Below, in pieces: positions 1 to 7,887 of a DNA stretch of 9,882 nt. A program made the position numbers and the translations under genes. Position 1 is the first letter of the stretch. The number at the start of each line of letters is the position of its first letter. This stretch comes from Bacillota bacterium (lineage in GTDB: Bacteria > Bacillota > Clostridia > Clostridiales > Caloramatoraceae), in assembly GCA_023389275.1 (NCBI GenBank), contig JAEWEN010000070.1, positions 1 to 9,882 of the forward strand, in the 5' to 3' direction. The notes beneath the pieces were generated by a model, which ran no database searches, was not told where the DNA came from, and saw only the letters and a program-made list of their open reading frames with translations.

Positions 1-50
1 ATTTTACTTTCTACGCTTGGTATACATCCTATATTTTTTATACCATTCAT
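1..50 (-). CDS. Start of the next flagellar operon gene, partial (possible TIGR02530-type small flagellar operon protein)
   Basis: Only the first 16 codons are inside the window, reading MNGIKNIGCIPSVESK; the gene runs off the left edge. The ATG is preceded by TAGGAG with a 6-base spacer, and that SD includes the flgD stop codon, so the two genes are 9 bases apart and probably translationally coupled. In clostridial flagellar operons the gene after flgD is commonly a short protein of the 'flagellar operon protein' family TIGR02530, followed by flgE. The short N-terminus with an early N-G and a hydrophobic-proline patch would fit, but 16 residues are too few for a family call. It is clearly not a normal FlgE start, which should show the rod/hook N-terminal motif. 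That a gene starts here is well supported; its identity is inferred from position. Confidence 0.6.
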   Translation of the reverse strand, partial: MNGIKNIGCIPSVESK

Positions 51-59
51 TACAATCTC

Positions 60-569
60 CTACATTTTCTCTGAAGACTCTGTAGAATTTTCATTGTTAT
101 CTTCTTTAATATCATCGCTAGCATTAGGTTCTTTTGGCTTTTCAATTTTTGCTTCTTTAATTCCAATAGATTGGCTAAGCAAATATACCTTGTTATCTTT
201 AGTTTTAAGATATACTTGTCCCCCTTCTATTTTCACAGAATCTACTACTCCTGTTTCGACCTTATATGTTCCATTAGTATCTCTTACAGCAAATTCAACT
301 TCTTTTCCTAGCATCATTCCAGCTTCAGTTACACTTTGTGACATAAACATTTGATTCATAATCTTATTTAGTTGTTGTGTTTGCTCTAAATTTGTAAACT
401 GTGCTAATTGTCCTACATATTCTGTACCATCTTTCCCTTTCAAAGGATCTTGATTAGAAAGTTCTGCTGATAAAATTTTCAAAAAAACATCTTTATCTGT
501 TAAATTATCCACAGTTCCCTTCACTTCTCGATTATATCTAACTTGCGAGTTAACCCCTACTGTTTCCAT
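60..569 (-). CDS. flgD: Flagellar hook assembly scaffold protein FlgD (short form)
   Basis: FlgD forms the temporary cap on the growing hook that lets FlgE subunits polymerise. The 169-residue protein carries the typical FlgD N-terminal domain: FLKILSAELSNQDPL at residues 29-43, then the YVGQLAQFTNLEQ segment at 51-63, close to the family signature. Residues 87-135 look like the small beta domain, with alternating G/V and charged residues (GKEVEF, GGQVYL). There is no sign of the larger Ig-like insert of enterobacterial FlgD. Residues 144-169 are a hydrophilic tail rich in Glu, Asn, Asp and Ser, probably disordered. The ATG is 12 bases after the fliK stop; the SD is AGAGGTG, spaced 7 bases, with fliK's TAG running into it. 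Position directly after fliK and before the hook genes is the normal one. Identification is firm; the role of the acidic tail is unknown. Confidence 0.95.
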   Translation of the reverse strand: METVGVNSQVRYNREVKGTVDNLTDKDVFLKILSAELSNQDPLKGKDGTEYVGQLAQFTNLEQTQQLNKIMNQMFMSQSVTEAGMMLGKEVEFAVRDTNGTYKVETGVVDSVKIEGGQVYLKTKDNKVYLLSQSIGIKEAKIEKPKEPNASDDIKEDNNENSTESSEKM

Positions 570-581
570 TATATTACACCT

Positions 582-2396
582 CTATTCTTCAATATTTATA
601 CTTTCTTCTTCAAGCGATTCCATAAAAACTTCTTCAAATTCTCTTCTTTCTTTATCTTCCTTATTATTTTGATACCCTCTTCTAGCACCTTCTCCACTTT
701 GATCTTGATCTTGATTTAAGTTTATGGATAAATGACTTATTCCTGATTCTGATGTTTTAAGTTGATCTAAAAAAGTGCTTATATTACTTTGAAGAAGCAT
801 AAATGTCTCCTTTTTATTAGTAGATATTGATGCAGATATATCTCCTTTTTCTAAAACAAGTCTTAAAGTTATTTCACCAAGCTCTTTAGGATTTAACTTT
901 ATAGTCATTTCACATCTTCCAGGTAGTCTTAAATGCTTAAAATTCTCTATAACAACATCTACAATATCACTAGATTTAAATATATTAACTTCCTTTGTTA
1001 ATTTACTTGCCATAGTGGTTAAATTACTGTTTTGATTAAAATTGTTAAAAAAAATCTCTGTATTTCTATTAACTTCTTGCACCTTTTTAAACATGGAATC
1101 TAAATTTAAACTTCCGTCTTTATTCGTATAGTTTTCCAAAAATTTTAATAAATTTAGAATTTCTTTATTTTCAACTCCATTTTCTAATGATAAAATCATA
1201 TTTTGAAGATTAGAAGATATATTATTATTTTTAGATAACTTGTTTAATTGTTGAATTACTTCAAAATTTATTTTATTTATACCAAAATTTTTTTTAAGTT
1301 CTTCCTCAGTAATTTCTAAACCTATATTTAAATTATTGAATACAAGATCATTTACTTCATTTTTATTTACCTTTTGTACACTTTCTCTTTTCTCTTTTAC
1401 ATTTTCATTCTCTACATTACCCTGGCTATTTTTAAAAATGTCTATACCTAATTCTTTATTTACATTATCTAATATGTTTTCAGCTATTTTAACTTCTGAC
1501 TTATTTATAATGTTTATTTCATTTATATTGCTTTCTGTAATTTCTTTGTTAACTTTTAAATCTACATTTTCTATATCCATCTGATTATTTTCAAGAAGAC
1601 TTTCCATTAATTCTTTATCTATATTGTTTAGCACACTCTCAATTTTTTTGTCTTCTGAACTTACTTCCGACTTATTTATAACGTTTATTTCATTCATATT
1701 GCTCTTGGCAGTTTCTTTGTTAACTTTTAAATCTACATCCTCTATACCTATGTGCTTATTCTCAATAAAGCTTTCAATCCATTCTTTATCTAAATTTTTT
1801 AGAATACTCTTAATTACCTTATCTTCTGAGATGGCTTCTAATTCTTTTACATTAATTTCTACATTTTCTTCATTAGTTGCCATCTCTACTTGGCTACTTT
1901 CAAAAAGATCTTCGATTAGTTTTTTGTCTACATCATTTGATATATTTTTATCTTCTAAATTTGTTTGTATTTGTTTTATATTATTTTCTAAAAATTCTTC
2001 ACTAAATTGTCTATTTATATTTTTGAAATCTATATGTTGCTTTTGTAAAAAATTCATTCCTACATTGTCATTATCTATCATAATATTCTCTAATTGCTTT
2101 ATAATAGTTTCTAAGCTAACATTACTTTTAATTTCACCTTCTGAGATTTTTATAAAACTTTCATCTAGTAGTCTAATGCTATTTAAATTACTTTTAAGCT
2201 GTAGGATAGAGCTTGATGTTTCTTGATTTTCATCTTCTTGTATATCAAAATCACTAACATTAAATTCTTCTTTTGTTACAGAAGATAAAACCTTAACTAG
2301 AAGATTAAAAAAATCACCTTTACTTTTACAATTTCCAAGTGAAAGTTCTCCTTGAAATGCTATTCCTTCTAAAGATATACTTTTAGGTATTTCCAA
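582..2396 (-). CDS. fliK: Flagellar hook-length control protein FliK, long form with internal repeats
   Basis: FliK is secreted during hook growth and acts as the ruler and substrate-specificity switch that sets hook length. The 604-residue protein has the conserved C-terminal Flg_hook-type domain at about residues 490-562, with the core LNPKELGEITLRLVLEKGDI at 501-520. The rest is poorly conserved, hydrophilic, and very rich in Asn, Glu, Lys, Ile and Asp, as usual for FliK. Residues 190-246 and 247-303 are two 57-residue copies in tandem, 37 of 57 identical; weaker related segments lie on both sides. At 604 residues it is much longer than the 405-residue Salmonella FliK. The start is a TTG directly touching the fliJ stop codon. 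It is supported by an almost perfect SD, AAAGGAGGTGA, encoded in the last codons of fliJ. No ATG lies nearby upstream in frame. Confidence 0.93.
   Translation of the reverse strand: MEIPKSISLEGIAFQGELSLGNCKSKGDFFNLLVKVLSSVTKEEFNVSDFDIQEDENQETSSSILQLKSNLNSIRLLDESFIKISEGEIKSNVSLETIIKQLENIMIDNDNVGMNFLQKQHIDFKNINRQFSEEFLENNIKQIQTNLEDKNISNDVDKKLIEDLFESSQVEMATNEENVEINVKELEAISEDKVIKSILKNLDKEWIESFIENKHIGIEDVDLKVNKETAKSNMNEINVINKSEVSSEDKKIESVLNNIDKELMESLLENNQMDIENVDLKVNKEITESNINEINIINKSEVKIAENILDNVNKELGIDIFKNSQGNVENENVKEKRESVQKVNKNEVNDLVFNNLNIGLEITEEELKKNFGINKINFEVIQQLNKLSKNNNISSNLQNMILSLENGVENKEILNLLKFLENYTNKDGSLNLDSMFKKVQEVNRNTEIFFNNFNQNSNLTTMASKLTKEVNIFKSSDIVDVVIENFKHLRLPGRCEMTIKLNPKELGEITLRLVLEKGDISASISTNKKETFMLLQSNISTFLDQLKTSESGISHLSINLNQDQDQSGEGARRGYQNNKEDKERREFEEVFMESLEEESINIEE
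1488..1829 (-). repeat. Two tandem 171-bp in-frame repeats inside fliK
   Basis: Bases 1659-1829 and 1488-1658 encode two adjoining 57-residue units, FliK residues 190-246 and 247-303. Both begin SEDK and end NKSEV plus one residue, and both share DVDLKVNKE or NVDLKVNKE in the middle. By my alignment 37 of 57 residues are identical, without gaps. Weaker, shortened relatives appear before (residues about 152-188, DVDKKLIEDLFESSQ) and after (about 304-340, NVNKELGIDIFKNSQ). This suggests an older repeat array with one clearly more recent duplication. Confidence 0.88.
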
Positions 2397-2843
2397 CTAT
2401 TTTTCACCTCCTTTCATAGTTTCTATATATCCTCTTAGTGCTATATCATCTAAATTTTTTTGTTCTATTCTATTTTCTTCACTTAAATAATCTTCAAATG
2501 CATTTTCCTTTAAAATTTCTATTATTTTCTTATCCTTAGTAGATTTGATTAAATTTAACCTAGATTTTTCGAGTTCCTTTTCTGCATTTTCTAAATCATG
2601 TATTTTTTCTTCAATACTTTTTTCTATATACATTAAGTACCTTTGATAAATTCTTAAATCGTTAGCTGTTTTTAAATTTTTAGTGTATTCTTTGTTTTGA
2701 ATAATCTGTTTTTTAAAATTAAGCTTTTCAAGTTCTTCTTTTTCTCTATTATATATAGCTAAAATTTGAGAAAATTCTTCTTTACTTTTTTTTTCTATAT
2801 TTTCTCTATAGTCTAAAACCTTTTCCAATTTAAAATCAAACAC
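2397..2843 (-). CDS. fliJ: Flagellar export protein FliJ
   Basis: FliJ is the small coiled-coil protein of the flagellar export ATPase. By family knowledge it inserts into the FliI ring like the F1 gamma subunit and links it to the gate protein FlhA. The 148-residue protein begins FDFKLEKVLDYRENIEKK (residues 2-19), matching the family N-terminus (F.f.lekvLdyr...E). It is almost entirely charged helical sequence, with heptad-like Leu/Ile spacing through about residues 15-120. The start codon is GTG with SD GAGGTG 5 bases upstream, 14 bases after fliI. The end of the gene encodes the strong SD for fliK. Length is normal for the family. Because FliJ sequences diverge strongly, the call rests on N-terminus, coiled-coil pattern and the fliI-fliJ-fliK order together, which is convincing. 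Confidence 0.9.
   Translation of the reverse strand: MFDFKLEKVLDYRENIEKKSKEEFSQILAIYNREKEELEKLNFKKQIIQNKEYTKNLKTANDLRIYQRYLMYIEKSIEEKIHDLENAEKELEKSRLNLIKSTKDKKIIEILKENAFEDYLSEENRIEQKNLDDIALRGYIETMKGGEK
2404..2414 (-). promoter_or_regulatory. Near-perfect ribosome-binding site for the TTG start of fliK
   Basis: AAAGGAGGTGA is almost fully complementary to the 16S rRNA tail. It lies 7 bases before the TTG at 2394-2396, and it encodes part of the FliJ C-terminus (KGGE). The fliJ stop and fliK start codons touch. Confidence 0.85.
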
Positions 2844-2848
2844 TTTTA

Positions 2849-2854
2849 CACCTC
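2849..2854 (-). promoter_or_regulatory. Ribosome-binding site fixing the GTG start of fliJ
   Basis: GAGGTG lies 5 bases before GTG at 2841-2843, in the 14-base gap after fliI. The start gives the standard FliJ N-terminus. Confidence 0.78.
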
Positions 2855-2857
2855 AAA

Positions 2858-4159
2858 TTAAATACTCATCATTTTTTCAACAGTTTCACTATAAGATGAA
2901 TATTCATCAACATGTTGCTTTAAGAATCTATTTATATCATCAATAGACTCTATGGCCTTATCAACTTTAGGATTCGTACCTAATTGGTATGCTCCTATAT
3001 TTATAAGGTCCTCTGACTCTTTATAGGTTGCCATTAAATCTCTTATTTCTCCTGCTTTAGCTTTTACATCTGAATCAGCAATTTGACTCATAAGTCTTGA
3101 TACACTAGAGTTTACATCTATTGCTGGATAATGGTTTTTAGAAGCTATTTTTCTTGAGAAAACAATATGACCATCTAGTATTCCCCTTGTAGCATCTGCT
3201 ATAGGCTCATTCATATCATCTCCATCAACTAAAACAGTATAAAAAGCAGTTATAGAGCCTGTCTCTGCTCTTCCTGTTCTTTCCATAAGCCTTGGAAGCA
3301 TTGCAAAAACAGATGGTGTATAACCTTTTGTAGCTGGAGGCTCTCCTATTGTTAATCCTATTTCTCTTTGAGCCATAGCAAATCTAGTAACTGAATCCAT
3401 CATCATCATTACATTTAAACCTTTATCTCTAAAGTATTCTGCAACTGAAGTTGCTGCATAAGCCCCTTTTAATCTCATAAGAGGAGATTGGTCTGAAGTT
3501 GCAACAATAACAACAGATTTTTTTAATCCTTCTTCTCCAAGGTCTTTTTCAATAAATTCTTTTACTTCTCTTCCTCTTTCACCAACAAGTGCAATTACAT
3601 TTACATCAGCATTTGCATATTTTGCAATCATTCCTAAAAGTGTACTTTTACCAACACCACTTCCTGCAAATATACCTATTCTTTGTCCTATTCCACATGT
3701 TAAAAGACCATCTATTGCCCTTACACCTGTTGTCATAATACTATCTATTCTTTTTCTTAAAAGTGGATTAGGTGGATCCCTATCAAGCTCGTACTCCTGT
3801 CCACCTTTTATTTCTTCTCCACTCATATCTCTACCAAGACCATCTAATACTTTGCCTAAAAGATCATCAGAAACTTTTACAGTTAAAGCCTTTCCCGTTG
3901 GCATAACTTCTGCACCTTCATATATTCCAAATGTATTATTAAAAGGCATTAGTATAGTGGCTCCACCTTTAAAACCAACAACTTCAGCTTCTATTTTTCT
4001 ACCTTGAATTGTTGATATTTTACAAACTTCACCTACAAAAGCTTTTATTCCTTCTACCTCTATAGTTAAACCTACAACCTTGCTAACTTTTCCAGTAATT
4101 TTTATAGTCTTTGATTTTTGAACAATGTTATGTATTTTATTAAAATCTAATTTATACAT
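2858..4159 (-). CDS. fliI: Flagellum-specific ATPase FliI of the type III export apparatus
   Basis: FliI hydrolyses ATP at the cytoplasmic face of the basal body to help unfold and feed rod, hook and filament subunits into the export gate. The 433-residue protein resembles the F1-ATPase beta subunit. The N-terminal beta-barrel covers about residues 1-90. The P-loop GSGVGKST is at 166-173. The GERGRE segment at 193-198 carries the presumed catalytic Glu194. The Walker B strand ends in MMMMDS with Asp255, and the F1-type signature PAID...S.S is at 345-354. Nothing essential is missing. The ATG overlaps the end of fliH by 13 bases, and AGGAGA lies upstream inside fliH, so coupling with fliH is likely; FliH is the regulator of this ATPase. 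Length is typical. Confidence 0.98.
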   Translation of the reverse strand: MYKLDFNKIHNIVQKSKTIKITGKVSKVVGLTIEVEGIKAFVGEVCKISTIQGRKIEAEVVGFKGGATILMPFNNTFGIYEGAEVMPTGKALTVKVSDDLLGKVLDGLGRDMSGEEIKGGQEYELDRDPPNPLLRKRIDSIMTTGVRAIDGLLTCGIGQRIGIFAGSGVGKSTLLGMIAKYANADVNVIALVGERGREVKEFIEKDLGEEGLKKSVVIVATSDQSPLMRLKGAYAATSVAEYFRDKGLNVMMMMDSVTRFAMAQREIGLTIGEPPATKGYTPSVFAMLPRLMERTGRAETGSITAFYTVLVDGDDMNEPIADATRGILDGHIVFSRKIASKNHYPAIDVNSSVSRLMSQIADSDVKAKAGEIRDLMATYKESEDLINIGAYQLGTNPKVDKAIESIDDINRFLKQHVDEYSSYSETVEKMMSI

Positions 4160-4968
4160 TGTAAATCTTCTCCTAATAAATCTTTTAGTATTAAATTTAG
4201 CTGGCTATCTATAGATGAATCAATAAATCCAGAAGGAGTTTCAAATTTAAATGTATAATCATCAATTTCGTTATCAGATAAAATAAGAATATTACATTCT
4301 TCTCCTAAAATTGAAGAAAATCTTTCTTTTTCTATTTTTGCAATTTTAGAATTTTTATTGCTAAGTTTTATAATAACCTGCTTTTTATCTGCACATTTTA
4401 ATAGTGACGATTCAATTAAACTTAAAATAGATTCCTTATTTTGAAGTATTTCTGTACAAATAACTTTACGTGATACTTCCATTACAACATCTAAAACTTC
4501 ATTTTCAACATTTGATATATATTCTCTAGACTCTAGGTAACAATTTTCTAAGTACCTTTCGGCATTTTCTCTTTTTTCTTTACCTTCTTCAATTAAAGAA
4601 TTATATTCTGATTTAGCCTCATTTTCTCCATAAGAATATCCATCTTTGTATCCGCTTTTGTATCCTGTTTGATATCCTTCTTCTTTAGAACTTTCTAATA
4701 TATCAGATGCTTTTTTCTTAGCTTCTTCTAATAACTCTTCAGCTTGTTTTTTATAATCTTCTAATATTTCTAATCCTTGTAATCTAAATGATTCTAGAAT
4801 CTCTTCTCCTTTGTGTTGAACCTCAGATACATTTATTCCATTTTCTTTATTTTTCTTTTGTATTTCTTCAAATTTTTTATTGTACAACTCTTCTATTTTA
4901 GGAGAAGAAATTAGCTTTGTTTCCTCACTTATTTCTCCCCTTATTATTCCTTTATACAATGATGGCAT
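4147..4968 (-). CDS. fliH: Flagellar assembly protein FliH, regulator of the FliI ATPase
   Basis: FliH is a peripheral-stalk-like dimer that binds FliI and ties it to the C-ring and export gate. I start the 273-residue protein at the ATG reading MPSLYKGIIRG. It has the strong SD GAGGTGG five bases upstream and overlaps fliG by only 17 bases; the longer frame would need a TTG at 5008-5010 with no good SD. Residues about 25-150 are a charged coiled coil. Within it, Gly98, 102, 106, 110 and 114 recur every four residues, the first four each followed by Tyr, and end at Ala118. This is the glycine-repeat helix known from FliH/YscL proteins. Residues about 150-265 form the mixed C-terminal domain related to V-type ATPase subunit E, with conserved-looking EVSRKVI at 164-170. 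The gene overlaps fliI by 13 bases. The call is firm from repeat, architecture and position. Confidence 0.94.
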   Translation of the reverse strand: MPSLYKGIIRGEISEETKLISSPKIEELYNKKFEEIQKKNKENGINVSEVQHKGEEILESFRLQGLEILEDYKKQAEELLEEAKKKASDILESSKEEGYQTGYKSGYKDGYSYGENEAKSEYNSLIEEGKEKRENAERYLENCYLESREYISNVENEVLDVVMEVSRKVICTEILQNKESILSLIESSLLKCADKKQVIIKLSNKNSKIAKIEKERFSSILGEECNILILSDNEIDDYTFKFETPSGFIDSSIDSQLNLILKDLLGEDLQCIN

Positions 4969-5962
4969 CTTCCCCACCTCTTGATATTGCAATTTCACCA
5001 GTATCTTCAAGTCTTCTTATAACAGCCACAATAGATTGCTGAGCTTTTTCAACATCAACAAGTCTTACAGGGCCTAAGAATTCTATATCTTCTTTTAATG
5101 TTTGAGCAGCTCTCTTTGACATATTTTTGTAAACAATATCAGCAACTTCTTCAGTAGATCCTTTAAGTGCAAGTGCTAACTCTCTTACATCTACTTCTCT
5201 TAAAACCCTTTGAATAGCAGAATTTGCAAGTGTCATAATATCTTCAAATACAAACATAGACTCTCTAATCTTCTCTGCAAGCTCAGGTTCATTACGATCA
5301 AGTTCTTCAATAATAGATTTTTCCGTACTTCTATCAACACCATTTAGTATTTCAACAAGTGAATCTATACCACCTATAATAGTAGCCTCTGATTTTATAA
5401 CTCCTGATAACTTTTTCTCTAAAACTTTCTCAACTTCTTCAATAACTATTGGAGAAGTACTACTCATAGTTGCTATTCTTCTTGCAACCTCTGCTTGAAG
5501 TTCTTCTGAAAGTCCTGACAAAATTTGTGCTGACTTTTCATGTTGAAGATGACAAAGTATAAGAGCTATTGTTTGAGGATGCTCACCTTGAACAACATTT
5601 AAAAGCTGTGCTGCATCTGCTTTTCTTGCAATTGCAAAAGGTCTATATTGTTGTGTTACCTCTGTTACCTTTTCAATAATTTCATTTGCTCTTTCTGACC
5701 CTAAAGCTTTACTTAAAAGGTTTTTAGCATAATCAAATCCACCTTCTATAATAAAGTCCTTTGCTTTGTTTAAATCAACAAACTCTTTTAATACATCTTC
5801 ACGAAGTTCCCTTTTAAGCTTTGGCATATTAGCTATTTCAAATGTTATTTTTTGTATCTCCTGTTCTGGAAGATTTTTTATTATACCAGCAGATGCTTCA
5901 GGACCTAAAGTAACGAATAGTATTGCTGCTTTTTGAACGCCTGTTAGTTTACCTCCAGCCAA
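4952..5962 (-). CDS. fliG: Flagellar motor switch protein FliG
   Basis: FliG is the rotor protein that interacts with the stator and, with FliM and FliN/FliY, sets rotation direction. The 336-residue protein has the full family layout. The N-terminal domain (about 1-100) binds FliF; it begins LTGVQKAAILFVTLGPE at residues 6-22. The middle domain carries the EHPQ motif at 127-130. The MFVF hinge at 236-239 connects to the C-terminal torque domain. There, charged residues line up with those studied in E. coli: Lys267, Arg284, Glu291/Asp292 and Arg300 in ALALKG, SKRAA and KEDIEFLGPVR. The start is TTG, with AGAGGTGA 6 bases upstream inside the last codons of fliF; no in-frame ATG is near. The gap to fliF is 6 bases. 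Identification is certain. Confidence 0.98.
   Translation of the reverse strand: MAGGKLTGVQKAAILFVTLGPEASAGIIKNLPEQEIQKITFEIANMPKLKRELREDVLKEFVDLNKAKDFIIEGGFDYAKNLLSKALGSERANEIIEKVTEVTQQYRPFAIARKADAAQLLNVVQGEHPQTIALILCHLQHEKSAQILSGLSEELQAEVARRIATMSSTSPIVIEEVEKVLEKKLSGVIKSEATIIGGIDSLVEILNGVDRSTEKSIIEELDRNEPELAEKIRESMFVFEDIMTLANSAIQRVLREVDVRELALALKGSTEEVADIVYKNMSKRAAQTLKEDIEFLGPVRLVDVEKAQQSIVAVIRRLEDTGEIAISRGGEDAIIV
4974..4980 (-). promoter_or_regulatory. Ribosome-binding site deciding the fliH start
   Basis: GAGGTGG lies 5 bases before ATG at 4966-4968, inside the 3' end of fliG. The alternative upstream TTG at 5008-5010 has only a weak ATAAGAAG-like sequence in front of it, so the ATG is preferred. 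Confidence 0.8.
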
Positions 5963-5968
5963 GTATTA

Positions 5969-5976
5969 TCACCTCT
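5969..5976 (-). promoter_or_regulatory. Ribosome-binding site fixing the TTG start of fliG
   Basis: AGAGGTGA lies 6 bases before TTG at 5960-5962 and includes the fliF stop codon TGA. The protein begins exactly where FliG proteins normally do, which supports the TTG start. Confidence 0.8.
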
Positions 5977-7555
5977 CATCCTCTGATAACCATGTTTTAA
6001 CTATATCAATAACTTGATCTGGTTTTTTAGATGCATAATTTCTAATTTCTTTTTCAAGGTTCATTTCGTATTCCTCATCATTTTCATCAAGAACTGGTGA
6101 GTATTCAGATGGTCCTATAGGTGAAACAGAATCTACAGAATCTAAGTTTACTCCTGCTCCATTAATATTATCCATTAAATCTTCTTCATTTTTTCTTCTT
6201 CTCCACATTATAAGTCCTATAATTGCTCCTATAACTAATACTACTCCAAATGCTGATAAAGCTATTATTTTTATTAAATTATTTCGTTTTTCTTCAGCAG
6301 CTATTTTATTTTGCTCTTCTAATCTTTGAGCCTTTCCTTCTTCGTCGAATATCATAGAATCAACATTTATAACATCTTGTCTATTTACAGAATCAAATCC
6401 TATTGCAGATGCTACCATATTTCTAACAATGGCTTTTTTCTCATCTGTTAATTTTCCATCAATCATAACAGATGTAGTAAGTCTTTTTACTTCCCCAGGT
6501 GCTGAAATTATTTTTTCCTCTACTTGACCTATTTCATTATTAGTAACAGACTCATTTTTTCCACTAGTAGAAGAATTATTTCCATTTCCTCCTGCTGGGT
6601 AATTAACCCCTGCATTAGCATCTACTCCAGTTCCACCAGCTGTATTTCCATCTGCAGTACTTGAAGTTTCCTCATTTTGCTTTATGCTTCTTGCAACAAC
6701 ATTATCTTTATCGTATACAATACTGTTTCTTTCCCTTGAATCAAAATCAAGGTCTGCGTTAACATTTACTTTTACTTTATCTTTTCCAAACATAGCTTCT
6801 AAGCTTTTTACAAGTTCAGTTTTAAGTTTATTTTCAAAATTTTGCTCTAATTCATGTTGCTTTAAGCCCGAAACTGTTCCTTGTCCTGTTTCATCAAACA
6901 AGTTTTCACTTAAAAGATTCATCATATTGTCTGTAACACTTATATTTTCTTTGGGAATATTTTTAACACTTCCAGAAATTAAAGCAACTATTGCTTTAAC
7001 CTTTTCAGGGCTTAGTACATCACTTCCATTCATCACCAAACTAACTGATGCACTTCCTTCTTCTTTTTCTCTTGAAAAAACTGTTTCTTCTGGTATTTTA
7101 AGCATAACCCTTGCACTTTTTATTTCATCAAAAGTACCTATTGTTTTTTCAAGTTCTCCTTGTAATGCCCTTTGATACTTAACATTAGCCTCTTTATCTG
7201 TCATACCAAAAGTTGTTGTATCAAATAATTCAAACCCTTTGTTCGATGATATAGTTCCATCTGAAAGAGTAGATAGTCTTAGCTCATCTACATTTTGTTT
7301 TGGAACTAAAATTGTATTTCCCTCTATTTTGTAAGGTATTTTATCTGTTTTTAACTTTTCAATTACCTTATTCGAATCAGCTAATTCTAAATTTGAAAAA
7401 AGTGTTGTATAATCTGTCTTTGTCATATAAATAGTTCCAATTACAATAGAAGAAAATAGTAAAGCTACTACTGAAATTGAAACTATTTTTTTTAATACAG
7501 ACCAAGTCTTCCACTTCTCAAACCTACTTTTAAAAAATTCGAGAATTTTATTCAT
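5969..7555 (-). CDS. fliF: Flagellar MS-ring protein FliF
   Basis: FliF forms the MS ring in the cytoplasmic membrane, the base on which rod, C-ring and export gate assemble. The 528-residue protein has two membrane segments, about residues 24-45 and 428-450; the second is followed by the positive stop WRRRK. Between them lie the extracytoplasmic ring-building domains, including the well conserved KYQRALQGELEKTI (126-139) and VMLKIPEE (150-157). A Gly/Asn/Ser/Thr-rich low-complexity loop at about 295-337 interrupts the third domain, where FliF proteins normally carry a variable insertion. The last residues, KPDQVIDIVKTWLSEDE (511-527), match the C-terminal FliG-binding helix. The ATG has SD AAAGGAG 7 bases upstream. 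The 25-base gap to fliE is the longest inside the operon. Length is usual. Confidence 0.98.
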   Translation of the reverse strand: MNKILEFFKSRFEKWKTWSVLKKIVSISVVALLFSSIVIGTIYMTKTDYTTLFSNLELADSNKVIEKLKTDKIPYKIEGNTILVPKQNVDELRLSTLSDGTISSNKGFELFDTTTFGMTDKEANVKYQRALQGELEKTIGTFDEIKSARVMLKIPEETVFSREKEEGSASVSLVMNGSDVLSPEKVKAIVALISGSVKNIPKENISVTDNMMNLLSENLFDETGQGTVSGLKQHELEQNFENKLKTELVKSLEAMFGKDKVKVNVNADLDFDSRERNSIVYDKDNVVARSIKQNEETSSTADGNTAGGTGVDANAGVNYPAGGNGNNSSTSGKNESVTNNEIGQVEEKIISAPGEVKRLTTSVMIDGKLTDEKKAIVRNMVASAIGFDSVNRQDVINVDSMIFDEEGKAQRLEEQNKIAAEEKRNNLIKIIALSAFGVVLVIGAIIGLIMWRRRKNEEDLMDNINGAGVNLDSVDSVSPIGPSEYSPVLDENDEEYEMNLEKEIRNYASKKPDQVIDIVKTWLSEDER

Positions 7556-7580
7556 TTTTGTACTCCTTTAGTTGCTTAAA

Positions 7581-7880
7581 TTATATTTGCATTCTATTTA
7601 TTTCCTGATAAGCTTCTACAATCTTATTTCTAATTTGAACTGTTAACTCTAAAGAAAGCTTAGCCTCTTCTGCAGCTAAAAGTACATCATGTACATTGTC
7701 AACTTCCCCTAATATAGCCTTTTGGGTCATTGTTTCAGAATCTATTTGTTTTTGATTAACTGTATCTAACGCTTTTTCCAATACTTTTGAAAAATTTATT
7801 TCCTCATTTTCATTAACCTTATTTATCTTAATATCTTTTGTATCAATTCCATTAATTAAACTTATACCTTGTATTTCCAT
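7581..7880 (-). CDS. fliE: Flagellar hook-basal body protein FliE
   Basis: FliE is the small export substrate that joins the MS ring to the proximal rod and is needed early in assembly. The 99-residue protein has the diagnostic C-terminal half: VHDVLLAAEEAKLSLELTVQ at residues 63-82, then IRNKIVEAYQEINRMQI to the end. The N-terminal third is hydrophilic and variable, as expected. The ATG lies 7 bases after the flgC stop, with the purine-rich GGAAGGTAG upstream, overlapping that stop. Its place between flgC and fliF is the classic order in Gram-positive flagellar operons. No abnormality is seen. Confidence 0.97.
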   Translation of the reverse strand: MEIQGISLINGIDTKDIKINKVNENEEINFSKVLEKALDTVNQKQIDSETMTQKAILGEVDNVHDVLLAAEEAKLSLELTVQIRNKIVEAYQEINRMQI

Positions 7881-7887
7881 TTAAACA

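Noticed and set aside
1624..2226. A 200-codon open frame on the plus strand opposite fliK
   Set aside because: Its sequence is rich in Leu, Ser, Phe and Ile, as expected from reading the antisense of an A-rich Lys/Asn/Glu coding sequence. It has no family resemblance and lies inside the well supported fliK.
5008..5010. Upstream TTG start for fliH
   Set aside because: It would extend the overlap with fliG to 59 bases and has no good SD, whereas the ATG at 4966-4968 has a strong one.
6684..7175. A 163-codon open frame on the plus strand opposite fliF
   Set aside because: It is an antisense shadow of conserved fliF sequence, with low-complexity Ser/Leu/Phe composition and no supporting context.
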